A stretch of 64,000 nt of DNA from DASXTC01 sp036505635 (GCA_036505635.1 DASXTC010000081.1:1-64000); one strand, 5' to 3'. Shown: positions 16,469-25,117, counted from the first letter of the stretch. A program made the numbers and translations. The notes: a model not told the origin generated them from the sequence alone.

Positions 16469-18646
16469 TTATCTCACGGGGGCCGGGTCGCGTGTCGGCG
16501 GGCCGCCAATCGCCATCTCGATGCGGGTCTCGCCCGGCACCGCGCCGCCGCCGCCCCATACGAACAGAAGGGCGGAACCCTGGTAGATCGCTTCGTACCC
16601 CTCCTCGGACCGGCTCACGGTCCTGATAGGATAGTGCCAGACGGCGGCCGCGGGGTTGAGCTTGAAAGTCAGGGTGAATCCCGCGTGCCCCTCCTCGACC
16701 CTCACGGCGGTCGCCACGCCGGCCTCGGCCTCCCGCGAGAGCGACAGCGCGCGGCCGGCGTCGGGGCCGTCAAGCACCACGATCCGTCCCGCCTCCTCGA
16801 TGAGCGCGAGGTTGAATTCAACCGCGAACTGAACGCCCGGAAGGGACACCGCGGCCCCCGCGGGGGCGCCGCCCAGCTTGTGGAGGACCTCGAGGTCGCG
16901 GCCCGAGCGTCCGGCGCGGATCGTCTTGATGAGGGAGAGCGGTCGGCCGGCCACCTTCCCTTCGCGGCTCAGCACCACGCCGGCGAACTCGGCGGTGGAG
17001 GTCTGCGGCAGGAGCGTCGGCGCGTACCGGCCGTCGAAGAAGTCCCCCCGATCCACGCACACGGCCTTGTGGAGATCTTCAGGCCGCGCGCCCGCGTCCA
17101 GGAACCTGTCGACGGCCGAGGCGCGCGGGCGATCGTCGGCCACCACGAGCGCTTTCATCTCCTCGGTGGCGCGGCCCCTGACCTCGTGGATGCTCGCGTG
17201 ATCCGAGTCCGACGCTCCGTCGGCCTTCGCCTCGAGCACCTCCCTGTGGTATGACTCCATGCGGCGCGTGAGGGTCAGACCGAGCGGAAAATCCTTTTCC
17301 TTGAAGTCGATCACCGAAAGCGCCCCCCCGCGCTCGGGCTCCACCAGCAGTCCGAGCCTGGGAGTCTGGATCTCGACCTCGAGGCGGCCATCGGCGTCGG
17401 CGTCCACGAACCGCGACACGAGGCGCTCGCGCCTGGGATCGGCGAGGCGCTGCGCCCGGCAGAGGTGCTCCCCGACGGCGCGCCGAATGTGGGGGAGATA
17501 GAGCCCGCCGAAGATCCCGTGCCAGTAGGAGCAGTTGCACATGGCCCGCCACAGCTCGCGCCGGGCCGGCGAGGGGAACCCCGATCGGTCGGCGCCGGTC
17601 TGCGCTGTGTCCTCGTCCAGCATCGCCGAGAGCATCTGGGCGCGGCGGACCAGCAGGAGGCTCTCGGAGTATTTCGCCTGAAAGTTCCTGAAGAAACCTC
17701 CCCGGAGAAAGGGACGCCGGCGCGCCCACGCCCCGTCGTTCCGGGCGGCGTGGATCTCGTCGTCGAACTCGCGGCCGCGTCCCGCCGGAAGCGCCCAGGC
17801 CCCCATCTCGAAGTAGGAGCCGGGAGGCAGGTAGACCCGCCCGCGCGGCTCGATGTCCCGGCGCACCTCGGCGAAGGTCGAGGTCTTGAGCCATGAGGCG
17901 TTCTCCTCAAGCGCCCGCAGGAACGACTCGAGCCAGCCCCCCTCCCCCTTCCGCCCGTAGACCCACTCACGCGTGCCGGGCCAGAGGCCGAACTTCTCGC
18001 CGTCGTCCACGATGACCGCGACCGGCACGTGGCGCGGCGAGGCCGGAGCGGTGGCCAGGGCCTTGAGGTGAGCTATCGTCTCGCCTGCGTCCCGAAACGG
18101 GATCAGGTACCGGAGTCTCTCGCTGATGGGGAAGAGGTGGATCGGGTCGCCCTGGTCCTCGGTGACGTAGTACCCGCCCACCGGGTCGCCGTCCATGGAA
18201 GACAGGAAGTGGTAGTCATCCAGCAGCGCGTAGTCGATGCCCGCTTCACGCAGGATCCCCGGCAGCGTCGGCTCCCAGATCCTCTCGGGCAGCCACATGC
18301 CCCGCACATCCGCGCCGAAGCGATCCCTGACGTAGCGCGTCTGGAGGCGGAGCTGCCCGAGGCGATCGGTGGGCGGGATGAGCGACAGGATCGGCTCGTA
18401 GAACCCTCCGCCCAGGATCTCCACCTGGCCCGATCGGGCCAGCCGCGCGACCCGGTCCAGGTGCGCCGGCGCGTGCGCCTCCATCCACTCGCACAGACAG
18501 CCGCTGTAATGAAGCACGGCCTTGATCGATGGATGGCGGGCCAGCGCGTCGAGGAACGGGTCGTAGGCGTGATCCAGCGCGCGCGCGAAGACGTCGTCGA
18601 AGTTCCCCATCGGCTGATGGGAGTGCACGCCGAACACGAGCCGCAC
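16469..18646 (-). CDS. GH57 4-alpha-glucanotransferase / alpha-amylase
   Basis: A 725-aa glycoside hydrolase family 57 enzyme rearranging alpha-1,4-glucans. The N-terminal FGVHSHQPMGNF motif, the nucleophile Glu121 in WLPERIWEP and the acid/base Asp at 214-215 in VDDGEKFGLWP all fall where the archaeal 4-alpha-glucanotransferase has them. The C-terminal DUF1925/1926-like beta domains extend from about 330 to the end. I use the GTG at 18646; an in-frame TTG at 18658 has a better-spaced GGAG and is a fair alternative. It lies 14 bases after the upstream GH57 gene. Confidence 0.88.
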   Translation of the reverse strand: MRLVFGVHSHQPMGNFDDVFARALDHAYDPFLDALARHPSIKAVLHYSGCLCEWMEAHAPAHLDRVARLARSGQVEILGGGFYEPILSLIPPTDRLGQLRLQTRYVRDRFGADVRGMWLPERIWEPTLPGILREAGIDYALLDDYHFLSSMDGDPVGGYYVTEDQGDPIHLFPISERLRYLIPFRDAGETIAHLKALATAPASPRHVPVAVIVDDGEKFGLWPGTREWVYGRKGEGGWLESFLRALEENASWLKTSTFAEVRRDIEPRGRVYLPPGSYFEMGAWALPAGRGREFDDEIHAARNDGAWARRRPFLRGGFFRNFQAKYSESLLLVRRAQMLSAMLDEDTAQTGADRSGFPSPARRELWRAMCNCSYWHGIFGGLYLPHIRRAVGEHLCRAQRLADPRRERLVSRFVDADADGRLEVEIQTPRLGLLVEPERGGALSVIDFKEKDFPLGLTLTRRMESYHREVLEAKADGASDSDHASIHEVRGRATEEMKALVVADDRPRASAVDRFLDAGARPEDLHKAVCVDRGDFFDGRYAPTLLPQTSTAEFAGVVLSREGKVAGRPLSLIKTIRAGRSGRDLEVLHKLGGAPAGAAVSLPGVQFAVEFNLALIEEAGRIVVLDGPDAGRALSLSREAEAGVATAVRVEEGHAGFTLTFKLNPAAAVWHYPIRTVSRSEEGYEAIYQGSALLFVWGGGGAVPGETRIEMAIGGPPTRDPAPVR

Positions 18647-18660
18647 GGTTCCGCTCAATG

Positions 18661-20757
18661 TCAGACGCTCCAGTCGGGCGGTTCGCCCGGCGAAAAGACG
18701 ATCGCGCCGTCGCGGGGCAGGCACTGGACCGTACTGCCGGCCGAGGCCAGCGAGACTGAGAACTGGACGCGGGCGGGATCGGTCAGGGGCACCTCGACCT
18801 CGAGGATCTTGCCCGCGGCGTGGCGCACCGCCGCCCCCCCTTCGAGCTGAACCACCCGGTCCCCTTCGAGGCGGAACCGCGCCGTCTGCCGCACCGGGAC
18901 GGTGAGGTCCACCCCCAGCGTGGCCCCGGGCAGGGAGGCCATGAGGCCCCGGATGTCGCCGCGCTCCGGATCGATCCGGACGAAGAGGGACCGCCCGTCG
19001 GAGCCGAAGAGCACGCGGCGGATCATCCCCACCGCCTGGTGCATGGCGCCCTGTCCGGCGGCGGCGTCGCACTGGCCGGCGGTGAGCCACTCGAAGTAGT
19101 CGGTCACGGCGCCGTCGAGCGTCGGGTGGATCGGGCCGGTCGGCTCGTTCCAGGTCCGGGTCCGCCCGCGCTTGATCGGCCGGTCAAGCTCCTCGGGGGC
19201 CCGCGAGCCGATCATCTGGTGGACGCCGCGCAGCAGATCGCGGAACGAAGCGTCGAAGATCTCGTCCTGCTCCGAGGAGTGGTCGTCTCCGAACCACCAG
19301 AACCAGTCGCTTCCCTCGGCCGCGGCGAGGACCGGGAAGACCGGCGATGACTCCAGGTCGGGTCCGAAGCGGCGCTCGGCTTCGTTGCGCGCCTGGGCCA
19401 GCAGACTCCAGGCCCTGTTCTTCTCGGGATGCCCGATCCAGGTCGCGAAGCTGGCGCCGATCCAGGAGCCGGCCCGCAGGTGCGAAAGCTGGCCCACCGG
19501 CCCCCCGGATTCGAGCGCCTGGGAGAAGGTGACCGTCTCGATGTCGGGGGATCCGGTGAGCGCGCCGTAGAGCTCCCGCAGGAACGCCGTCCCATTGTCC
19601 GGGTAGAACTCCCACGCGTTCTCACCGTCGAGGATGACGCTGACCACGCCGTCCGGAGCCTGGGGCGCGATGCCGCGCAGATGTCCGAGGAAGGCGGCCG
19701 CCGCCTCGGCTGCATTCCACGATGCGTAGGTGAACCCGATGAGATCGGAGAGTCCCGTGTCGCGGAAGAAGACAGCGGGGGAGGCCTCCCCCGCCGGTTC
19801 GACGCGCCAGGGTCCGTGGATCGCCCCCGGCTCGGCGGCGCCGCCGAGCGATGCATTGAGCACTCCCTCGTCCGAGGCGGTCCAGCGCACACCGGACTCT
19901 CCCATGATCCGCAGGGCCGCTTCGCTGAGGCCTCCCTCCGAAGGCCACATGCCGGCGGGACGGCGGCCGAAGCGCTCCTCCATTCTGTCGAGGGCCCGTC
20001 TCACGTGCCAGAGCGCGTCGGTGGGACGGCGCAGCGGCGTCTCGGGCAACGGCAGGTCGTGGATCGCCTCCCGGGCGGAGTCCTGGTCGCACAGCAGAGG
20101 GAGGATCGGATGATAGTAGGGGGAGGTGGAGAGCTCCGCGATCCCTTCGTCGCGCAGGCGCCGGTGGATCGGGATGACCCCGGCGAGGAAAGCGTCGAGG
20201 ATTCCGAGCAGCGACATCTTGTCTTCCTCGCTGAAGCCGTCTCCCCTGGAGATCAGCTCCCGGACCTCGGGTCGCGTGCGCAGGGTGCGCCCGCACCAGG
20301 CCAGATGGAACCAGACCTGCAGGTCGCGAAGGTCGCCCGGTCTGAACCGGGCAAGCGCCTCGCGCCAGGAGCCGTCGGCGGCCCGGTCCCCCCGCTTGTG
20401 GAAGAGCGCGGCGTAGCGCGGATAGGGGGCGATGAGCGTGCGGTACGGCACGCTGAAGAACAGATCCAGGAGGGCCAGCCGGTCCTCCTCGTTGAGATCC
20501 TCCGCGGGGCGGCGCGCGAGATCGATGGCCGGATCGATGGCGGTGCCCGCCGCGTAATCGTCGATCTGGTCCAGCAGTGACGGGACGAGGTTGAACGTCA
20601 GGCGAAGGCGCGGAAATTCTCCCGCGAGGGCGGCCATGTCGTAATAGTCCTTCAAGCCGTGAAGGCGCACCCACGGCAGACAGTAGCGGCCGTTTCTCGG
20701 GCTTCTGTACAGAGGCTGATGCTGGTGCCAGAGGATGGCCACTCTGAGAGGACGCAC
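18661..20757 (-). CDS. GH57 family amylopullulanase/alpha-amylase-like protein
   Basis: First gene of the glycogen operon; 698 aa. GH57 motifs are HQHQPLY near residue 11, the nucleophile Glu274 in MWPSEGGLSE and the acid/base Asp377 in ILDGENAWEFYPD. The C-terminal region contains a beta-sandwich tail. There is no signal peptide, so it should act on cytosolic glucan. The GTG at 20757 is chosen because the family N-terminus begins here and because the promoter's predicted +1 falls on the G of this GTG. No Shine-Dalgarno sequence exists upstream. An ATG further upstream would add 36 residues lacking similarity and would lie across the promoter. Confidence 0.85.
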   Translation of the reverse strand: MRPLRVAILWHQHQPLYRSPRNGRYCLPWVRLHGLKDYYDMAALAGEFPRLRLTFNLVPSLLDQIDDYAAGTAIDPAIDLARRPAEDLNEEDRLALLDLFFSVPYRTLIAPYPRYAALFHKRGDRAADGSWREALARFRPGDLRDLQVWFHLAWCGRTLRTRPEVRELISRGDGFSEEDKMSLLGILDAFLAGVIPIHRRLRDEGIAELSTSPYYHPILPLLCDQDSAREAIHDLPLPETPLRRPTDALWHVRRALDRMEERFGRRPAGMWPSEGGLSEAALRIMGESGVRWTASDEGVLNASLGGAAEPGAIHGPWRVEPAGEASPAVFFRDTGLSDLIGFTYASWNAAEAAAAFLGHLRGIAPQAPDGVVSVILDGENAWEFYPDNGTAFLRELYGALTGSPDIETVTFSQALESGGPVGQLSHLRAGSWIGASFATWIGHPEKNRAWSLLAQARNEAERRFGPDLESSPVFPVLAAAEGSDWFWWFGDDHSSEQDEIFDASFRDLLRGVHQMIGSRAPEELDRPIKRGRTRTWNEPTGPIHPTLDGAVTDYFEWLTAGQCDAAAGQGAMHQAVGMIRRVLFGSDGRSLFVRIDPERGDIRGLMASLPGATLGVDLTVPVRQTARFRLEGDRVVQLEGGAAVRHAAGKILEVEVPLTDPARVQFSVSLASAGSTVQCLPRDGAIVFSPGEPPDWSV

Positions 20758-20763
20758 GGGGGG

Positions 20764-20792
20764 AGTATACGAATGTGGGAGTGGGGCGACAA
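20764..20792 (-). promoter_or_regulatory. leaderless promoter of the glycogen operon
   Basis: On the minus strand the -35 box TTGTCG (20792-20787) and -10 box TATACT (20769-20764) are 17 bp apart. Six bases separate the -10 box from the GTG at 20757, which puts the expected +1 on the start codon itself. The intervening bases are all C, so no ribosome-binding site is possible. Confidence 0.65.
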
Positions 20793-20835
20793 CCGCGACA
20801 ATCCGGTCCGCGCCGGCCCCGCGCGGCCTTCCCGC

Positions 20836-20865
20836 TTGCGCGGGACATGTCGGAGCCGCTACCAT
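20836..20865 (+). promoter_or_regulatory. probable promoter of the methyltransferase gene
   Basis: TTGCGC (20836-20841) and TACCAT (20860-20865) have an 18-bp spacer. The predicted start site is about 45 bases before the ATG at 20919, which has an AGGGGAA ribosome-binding site. It is divergent from the glycogen operon promoter. Confidence 0.4.
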
Positions 20866-20918
20866 TGCGAGAGTCGATACCGGGCAGTGTCGGATGGCAT
20901 GAAGGCCAGAGGGGAATC

Positions 20919-21536
20919 ATGACCATAGAACGCGCCGAAGAGATCTACTCCTCGTATTCAGGCGTCTACGACCTCTTCTTCGACACGATCCTCCATCCCG
21001 GGCGGCGCCGCGCTATCGCCGCTCTGGCGATCGAGCCGGGCGAGAACATCCTCGAGGTGGGGGTGGGCACCGGTCTGTCGCTCCCGCTCTATCCCGACTG
21101 GTGCCGGATCACGGGGATCGACATCTCGCTGCCGATGCTGCGACGCGCGGCCGAGAAGGTCGTGGCGCTGGGCCGGGGCAACATCGAGCTCAAGCGGATG
21201 TCCGCCGACCACCTCAAGTGGCCCGAGGCCACATTCGACAAGGTGCTCCTTTCGTACGTGATCTCGTGCGTGGAGAGGCCCGAGCAGGTGGTCGCGGAGG
21301 TGCACCGCGTCTGCAGGCCGGGGGGCCGCGTCCTCTTCCTGAACCACTTCCACAGCCGCAACCGGATCTTCTCGTGGGGAGAGACGAGGCTGACGCCCCT
21401 GAGCAAGCGTCTCGGCTTCGTGCTCGACATGCCCATGTCGATCGTGGCCGGAAGCGGGCTCTTCGAGGTCGAGAGGATCGAACGCACCAACCTTCTCGGC
21501 CTCTGGTCACTGGTGACCTGCATCCGCAAGGATTGA
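20919..21536 (+). CDS. class I SAM methyltransferase, PmtA-like
   Basis: A 205-aa methyltransferase with motif I LEVGVGTGLSLPLYP (from about residue 46), acidic motif II GIDIS, and a family-typical YSSYSGVYDLFFD N-terminus. The pattern matches bacterial phosphatidylethanolamine N-methyltransferase-like proteins, which act on membrane lipids at the cytosolic face, but relatives methylate quinones and other substrates. Its start has a good Shine-Dalgarno sequence. It is monocistronic and ends just before the tRNA-Ser promoter. Confidence 0.75.
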   Translation: MTIERAEEIYSSYSGVYDLFFDTILHPGRRRAIAALAIEPGENILEVGVGTGLSLPLYPDWCRITGIDISLPMLRRAAEKVVALGRGNIELKRMSADHLKWPEATFDKVLLSYVISCVERPEQVVAEVHRVCRPGGRVLFLNHFHSRNRIFSWGETRLTPLSKRLGFVLDMPMSIVAGSGLFEVERIERTNLLGLWSLVTCIRKD

Positions 21537-21564
21537 CCTCCGTTCCCCGATTCCAGCGCTCGCG

Positions 21565-21593
21565 TTGACCCCTCCGTGAGGGTGGGATACTCT
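21565..21593 (+). promoter_or_regulatory. promoter of tRNA-Ser(GGA)
   Basis: TTGACC (21565-21570), a 17-bp spacer and TACTCT (21588-21593). The mature tRNA begins 28 bases later, the same arrangement as the other serine tRNA gene. Confidence 0.5.
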
Positions 21594-21620
21594 CGCGGGC
21601 GCGACCCAAATCCAGCGCGC

Positions 21621-21710
21621 GGAGAGATGTCCGAGTGGCTTAAGGAGCACGCTTGGAAAGCGTGTGTGGGGGAAACTCCACCGTGGGTTCGAATCCCACT
21701 CTCTCCGCCA
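21621..21710 (+). tRNA. tRNA-Ser(GGA)
   Basis: The acceptor stem GGAGAGA (21621-21627) pairs with TCTCTCC (21700-21706), followed by G and encoded CCA. The anticodon stem CACGC/GCGTG encloses loop TTGGAAA with anticodon GGA at 21655-21657, reading UCC and UCU. It has a long variable arm and the T-loop TTCGAAT. Confidence 0.95.
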
Positions 21711-21894
21711 GCCGTGCTGCCACAAGAGCGCTCTGGCGGCTCCCAACCGCCCTCGTGTGGATCTCGTTGTGAATGCGGCGCTCTGCGCCTCGCCGGCGGT
21801 GTCGCACGGGGGACCAGTCCCTCGGATCTGCGGCCCCCGAGGAGCACGCCGCTCCGGTGGCCGTGCGCGTGACAGTAATTCCCATACTTCCTAA

Positions 21895-21923
21895 TTGATG
21901 CGCGCGAACAATGGTGGTATAAG
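21895..21923 (+). promoter_or_regulatory. promoter of the secreted-protein pair
   Basis: TTGATG (21895-21900) and TATAAG (21918-21923) are exactly 17 bp apart. The predicted start is near 21930, giving a leader of about 105 bases that contains the 18-bp palindrome at 21972-21989. Confidence 0.6.
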
Positions 21924-21971
21924 GGTCTCGCGCCATAATCCATTTCACGAGGTTGCGGGATTTCTCCCGGT

Positions 21972-21989
21972 TGCGATCACGTGATCGCA
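21972..21989. promoter_or_regulatory. 18-bp perfect palindrome in the leader (operator candidate)
   Basis: TGCGATCACGTGATCGCA reads identically on both strands. It lies about 50 bases downstream of the -10 box and 46 bases before the start codon at 22036. It could bind a dimeric repressor as DNA, or pair in the RNA. No other copy was noticed in the window. Confidence 0.45.
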
Positions 21990-22035
21990 GCCTTGCCTGC
22001 GGTGTTGAGTCGAGTTTCATTCAGGGGGGACCTTG

Positions 22036-22548
22036 ATGATCGAAAGGCGACGAAGAGGTGCACGTTTGTCCGGCCTGGTCGTGATTGCGACGCTTCTGGC
22101 GGTTGCCGCCTCCGGTAGCATCATCGCGAAGACCGGCAGCAAGAAGGCCACACGTGGGCAGCAACAGTCCATCACACGCGCGGTGGGCAGCCAGCAGGTC
22201 TCCGTTGACCCAGCGACCGGACGGTTGCAACAGCCGACCCGCCTGGAATCGCAGAAGCTCGCCTCTGAGCTTTCCGCGATGCTCGAGCGGTCGATCGAGA
22301 ACCTGAATGTCACCAACCTGCCCGACGGAACCACGATGGTGGATCTGGATGGGGGCTTCCAGCACGTGGCGATGGGGTCGTTGGACACGGACGGGGAGGT
22401 GGTGTTGACCTGCGTCGATGATCCGGCGAGCGCCGAGGCCCTGCTGCAGAAAGGCGTCGTCTCCCGCGCGACCGCGCGTGATCAGAAGAAGGAATCGGGT
22501 AAGAGGGTCGCTCCGAAACGTGCGCCGGTCACGGCAGAGGAGAGGTAG
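22036..22548 (+). CDS. small secreted protein, post-PEP-CTERM-1-like
   Basis: A 170-aa protein with an Arg-rich N-terminus and one hydrophobic export segment (about residues 12-32). The mature part has the pattern VDPATGRLQQPT, then NLPDGTTMVDLDGGFQHVAM and DTDGEVVLTCVDDPASAEALL. This recalls the short exported proteins that annotation pipelines label post-PEP-CTERM-1 domain, common in Acidobacteriota and relatives; no function is established. The ATG at 22036 follows an AGGGGGGA ribosome-binding site. It precedes the metalloprotease-like gene by 3 bases and shares its transcript. The C-terminus is Lys/Arg-rich. Confidence 0.7.
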   Translation: MIERRRRGARLSGLVVIATLLAVAASGSIIAKTGSKKATRGQQQSITRAVGSQQVSVDPATGRLQQPTRLESQKLASELSAMLERSIENLNVTNLPDGTTMVDLDGGFQHVAMGSLDTDGEVVLTCVDDPASAEALLQKGVVSRATARDQKKESGKRVAPKRAPVTAEER

Positions 22549-22551
22549 GCC

Positions 22552-24444
22552 ATGCGAAACATCATGCTCGGGAGCTCGCTCTCACTACTGTTGTCGACCG
22601 CGCTTGGCCTCCTCCTCGTCTCGCCCTCTCCGGCCCTGGCAGGAGCCACCATCTCCATCGTGAACGCCGACGGGGCGGGTGAAGGATTCAACGACCCGAC
22701 CCCCGTGGCCCCCGTTGGCGGCAACCCCGGCACGACCCGGGGCGCGCAGCGGCTGATCGCCTTCCAGTTCGCCGCCGACATCTGGGGCGCGACCCTCGAC
22801 AGCAATGTCCTGATCACCATCCGGTCGAACTTCGATCCCCTCTCATGCAACGCCACCCAGGCCGTGCTCGGAAGCGCGGGGACCCTGTTCATCTTCGCCA
22901 ATTTCCCGGCGACGCCGCCCTTCGCCGGCCCCGCGTTCGCGAACACCTGGCATTCCTCCGCCCTGGCCGACAAACGGGCCGGATTCGAGCTGAACCCCGG
23001 ACAGCCTGACATCTCGGCGCGCTTCAACGTGAATCTCGGCAACGTCGGGTGCCTGACGGGGATCGGCTGGTATCTCGGCCTCGACAACAATCACGGATCG
23101 CAGATCGATCTCGTGACCGTGTTGCTGCACGAGTTCGGTCACGGCCTCGGGTTCCAGCAGTTCGGCAACCTGGGCAGCGGCGCACTGATCGGCGGGTTGC
23201 CCGACACCTACAACAGAAACCTGCTCGACCTGTCCAACGGCCTGCTGTGGAATCAGATGACAAACGCCCAGCGGGCGGCTTCCGCCATCAATCCGCGCCG
23301 GGTCGTCTGGTTCGGAGACCAGGTCACCGATGAGGTTCCAGGCTGCCTGGCTCCCGGCACCCCGCTGCTCAGGGTGAACTCTCCAGCCGCAATCTCGGGC
23401 GACTATGCCGTGGGGACTGCTTCGTTCGGCCCGCCGGTCGCCAGCCCGGGAATAACGGGGGGCGTCGTTCAGGCGCTCGACCCGGCCGACGCCGCGGGAC
23501 CGACCACCTTCGACGCCTGCTCGCCGATCACCAATGCGGCGGCCGTCGCCGGCAAGGTCGCTCTCGTGGACCGCGGGGTCTGCGGTTTCATCGTGAAGGT
23601 CAAGAACGCCCAGGATGCGGGCGCCGTTGCGGTGTTGGTGGCGGATAACGTGGCGGGTGGCCCTCCCGCCGGTCTGGGTGGCGCGGACCCGACGATCATC
23701 ATCCCGTCCGTGCGAATCACCCTGGCGGATGGCAACACGATCAAGGCTCAGCTCGCGAGCGGCGTGAACGTCTCCCTGCTTCTGGATCTTCTGGTCCGGT
23801 CGGGGGCCGACCTCAACGATCGCGCGCTGTTGTACAGTCCCAATCCGGTCGTCGGCGGTTCGTCGATCTCTCACTGGGACACGATCGCCTTTCCGAACCA
23901 GCTGATGGAGCCCAACATCAACCTCGACCTCACGCACAACGTCTCGGGCGTCGATCTGACCCTGGCGCTGATGCGGGACGTCGGTTGGTACCCCGACGCG
24001 GACGTGGACGGCCTGTCGGACAGCACCGATAACTGTCCCGGCGTTGCGAACCCGGGCCAGGAGGACCACGAAGGAGACGGTCTGGGCGATATCTGCGACC
24101 TGGATGACGACAACGACGGCGTCGCGGACGTGTCGGACAGCTGCCCGCTGGACGTTCCCGAGCTCAACCTGGACGCGGACGGCAACGGCTGCACGGACAC
24201 CTACGCGGGGCTCAGGGCCATCGTCGGTAGTTTGAACCTGAGCTCGAGCATCGTCAACGGCATGATGGCGAAGCTGAACCTCTCGGAAAGCGCCGCGGCC
24301 GGTCAGAATCAGCTCCTGTGGATGAAGTTGCTGCGTGCCTTCATCCTGCAGGTCGAAGGCCAGCGCGGTAACGCCATCGACAACGCGACTGCAGATGTGC
24401 TGGTCAATTATGCGGAGAACCTGATCGCACTGGGAATGAACTAG
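22552..24444 (+). CDS. secreted metalloprotease-like protein with PA domain and thrombospondin type-3 repeats
   Basis: A 630-aa exported protein: signal peptide ending near ALA at residue 30, a zinc-peptidase motif HEFGHGLGF starting at residue 193, a protease-associated (PA) domain at about 260-425 (VDRGVCGFIVKVKNAQDAGA), and calcium-binding type-3 repeats at about 483-540 (DADVDGLSDSTDNCPG, DDDNDGVADVSD). The His-Glu-x-x-His-x-x-Gly pattern supports a metzincin-like zinc site, but a third His ligand is not obvious (GLGF rather than GxxH). It is either an unusual protease or a binding protein derived from one. An intrinsic terminator follows. Confidence 0.8.
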   Translation: MRNIMLGSSLSLLLSTALGLLLVSPSPALAGATISIVNADGAGEGFNDPTPVAPVGGNPGTTRGAQRLIAFQFAADIWGATLDSNVLITIRSNFDPLSCNATQAVLGSAGTLFIFANFPATPPFAGPAFANTWHSSALADKRAGFELNPGQPDISARFNVNLGNVGCLTGIGWYLGLDNNHGSQIDLVTVLLHEFGHGLGFQQFGNLGSGALIGGLPDTYNRNLLDLSNGLLWNQMTNAQRAASAINPRRVVWFGDQVTDEVPGCLAPGTPLLRVNSPAAISGDYAVGTASFGPPVASPGITGGVVQALDPADAAGPTTFDACSPITNAAAVAGKVALVDRGVCGFIVKVKNAQDAGAVAVLVADNVAGGPPAGLGGADPTIIIPSVRITLADGNTIKAQLASGVNVSLLLDLLVRSGADLNDRALLYSPNPVVGGSSISHWDTIAFPNQLMEPNINLDLTHNVSGVDLTLALMRDVGWYPDADVDGLSDSTDNCPGVANPGQEDHEGDGLGDICDLDDDNDGVADVSDSCPLDVPELNLDADGNGCTDTYAGLRAIVGSLNLSSSIVNGMMAKLNLSESAAAGQNQLLWMKLLRAFILQVEGQRGNAIDNATADVLVNYAENLIALGMN

Positions 24445-24457
24445 CCTTTGAACCGGG

Positions 24458-24499
24458 CGCGACCCCCAGGGCTCCTCGAGAGGGCTGGGGGTCGCGTTT
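24458..24499 (+). terminator. intrinsic terminator after the PA-domain gene
   Basis: CGCGACCCCCAG (24458-24469) pairs perfectly with CTGGGGGTCGCG (24485-24496), a 12-bp GC stem followed by TTT. It lies 14 bases after the stop codon and closes the two-gene unit that starts at the promoter near 21895. Confidence 0.75.
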
Positions 24500-24580
24500 C
24501 CATCCCTTGCCGGCGCGGTCCCCTTGATGCCCGCATCCTAATCTTGGGAAAGAATCGCGAATCACTTAGTGAGGGCTACA

Positions 24581-24958
24581 ATGCCACAGTTTCACGGCCC
24601 GATTGGCGGCGCCAAGTTCGGGATCATGAACAACGATCAGATCAAGGCGATGCTGCTCGCGAAATACCCATACAAGTCCAACAAGCAGTTCGAGAGCTCC
24701 CTGAGCACCTGCATCAACCACGTGCAGTCGGACGCCGGGACCGCCACGGGCGACAATCTCTACGACGGTCTGCCCATTTACCACACCTCGATGGGGGCGG
24801 GAGAGAACAGCGGCTGCACCCTCTTCTACGGCAAGCGGCCGGGCAACGTCGCCAAGGTGGTCGGGATGGGGTATCACGTCGGGGCACAGACCTACAAGGT
24901 CGTCTGGGTCGAGGGCAAGTGGACCATCGTCGGCAGCTCCCTCACTCTGGATAAGTAA
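24581..24958 (+). CDS. unrecognised 125-aa protein
   Basis: Not recognised. The ATG at 24581 follows GAGG with six bases of spacing. The predicted protein is soluble and has no signal peptide or membrane segment. It has two cysteines (STCINH and SGCTLFYGK) and a C-terminal run typical of a small beta-rich domain (AQTYKVVWVEGKWTIVGSS). Codon composition is visibly less GC-rich than its neighbours, which hints at acquisition. It stands alone between a terminator and the histidine kinase. Function is unknown. Confidence 0.55.
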   Translation: MPQFHGPIGGAKFGIMNNDQIKAMLLAKYPYKSNKQFESSLSTCINHVQSDAGTATGDNLYDGLPIYHTSMGAGENSGCTLFYGKRPGNVAKVVGMGYHVGAQTYKVVWVEGKWTIVGSSLTLDK

Positions 24959-25087
24959 GGGTTCAGGCCCGGCCCCGGTCCCGCTGGCTCCCCTCCTTGC
25001 CGGTCCTCCTCGCGTGAAAGCCCGATCCGGCCGGAGTGCGCATCACGCGCGGCCTTTCCCCATCATAGCGAGCCTCGAATGTTCCGC

Positions 25088-25117
25088 TGGACCTGACAAT
25101 AGCTCATCAGCTAGAAT
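25088..25117 (+). promoter_or_regulatory. possible promoter of the hybrid histidine kinase
   Basis: TGGACC (25088-25093) and TAGAAT (25112-25117) have an 18-bp spacer. The predicted start is about 25 bases before the ATG. The -35 match is only 4 of 6. Confidence 0.35.
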
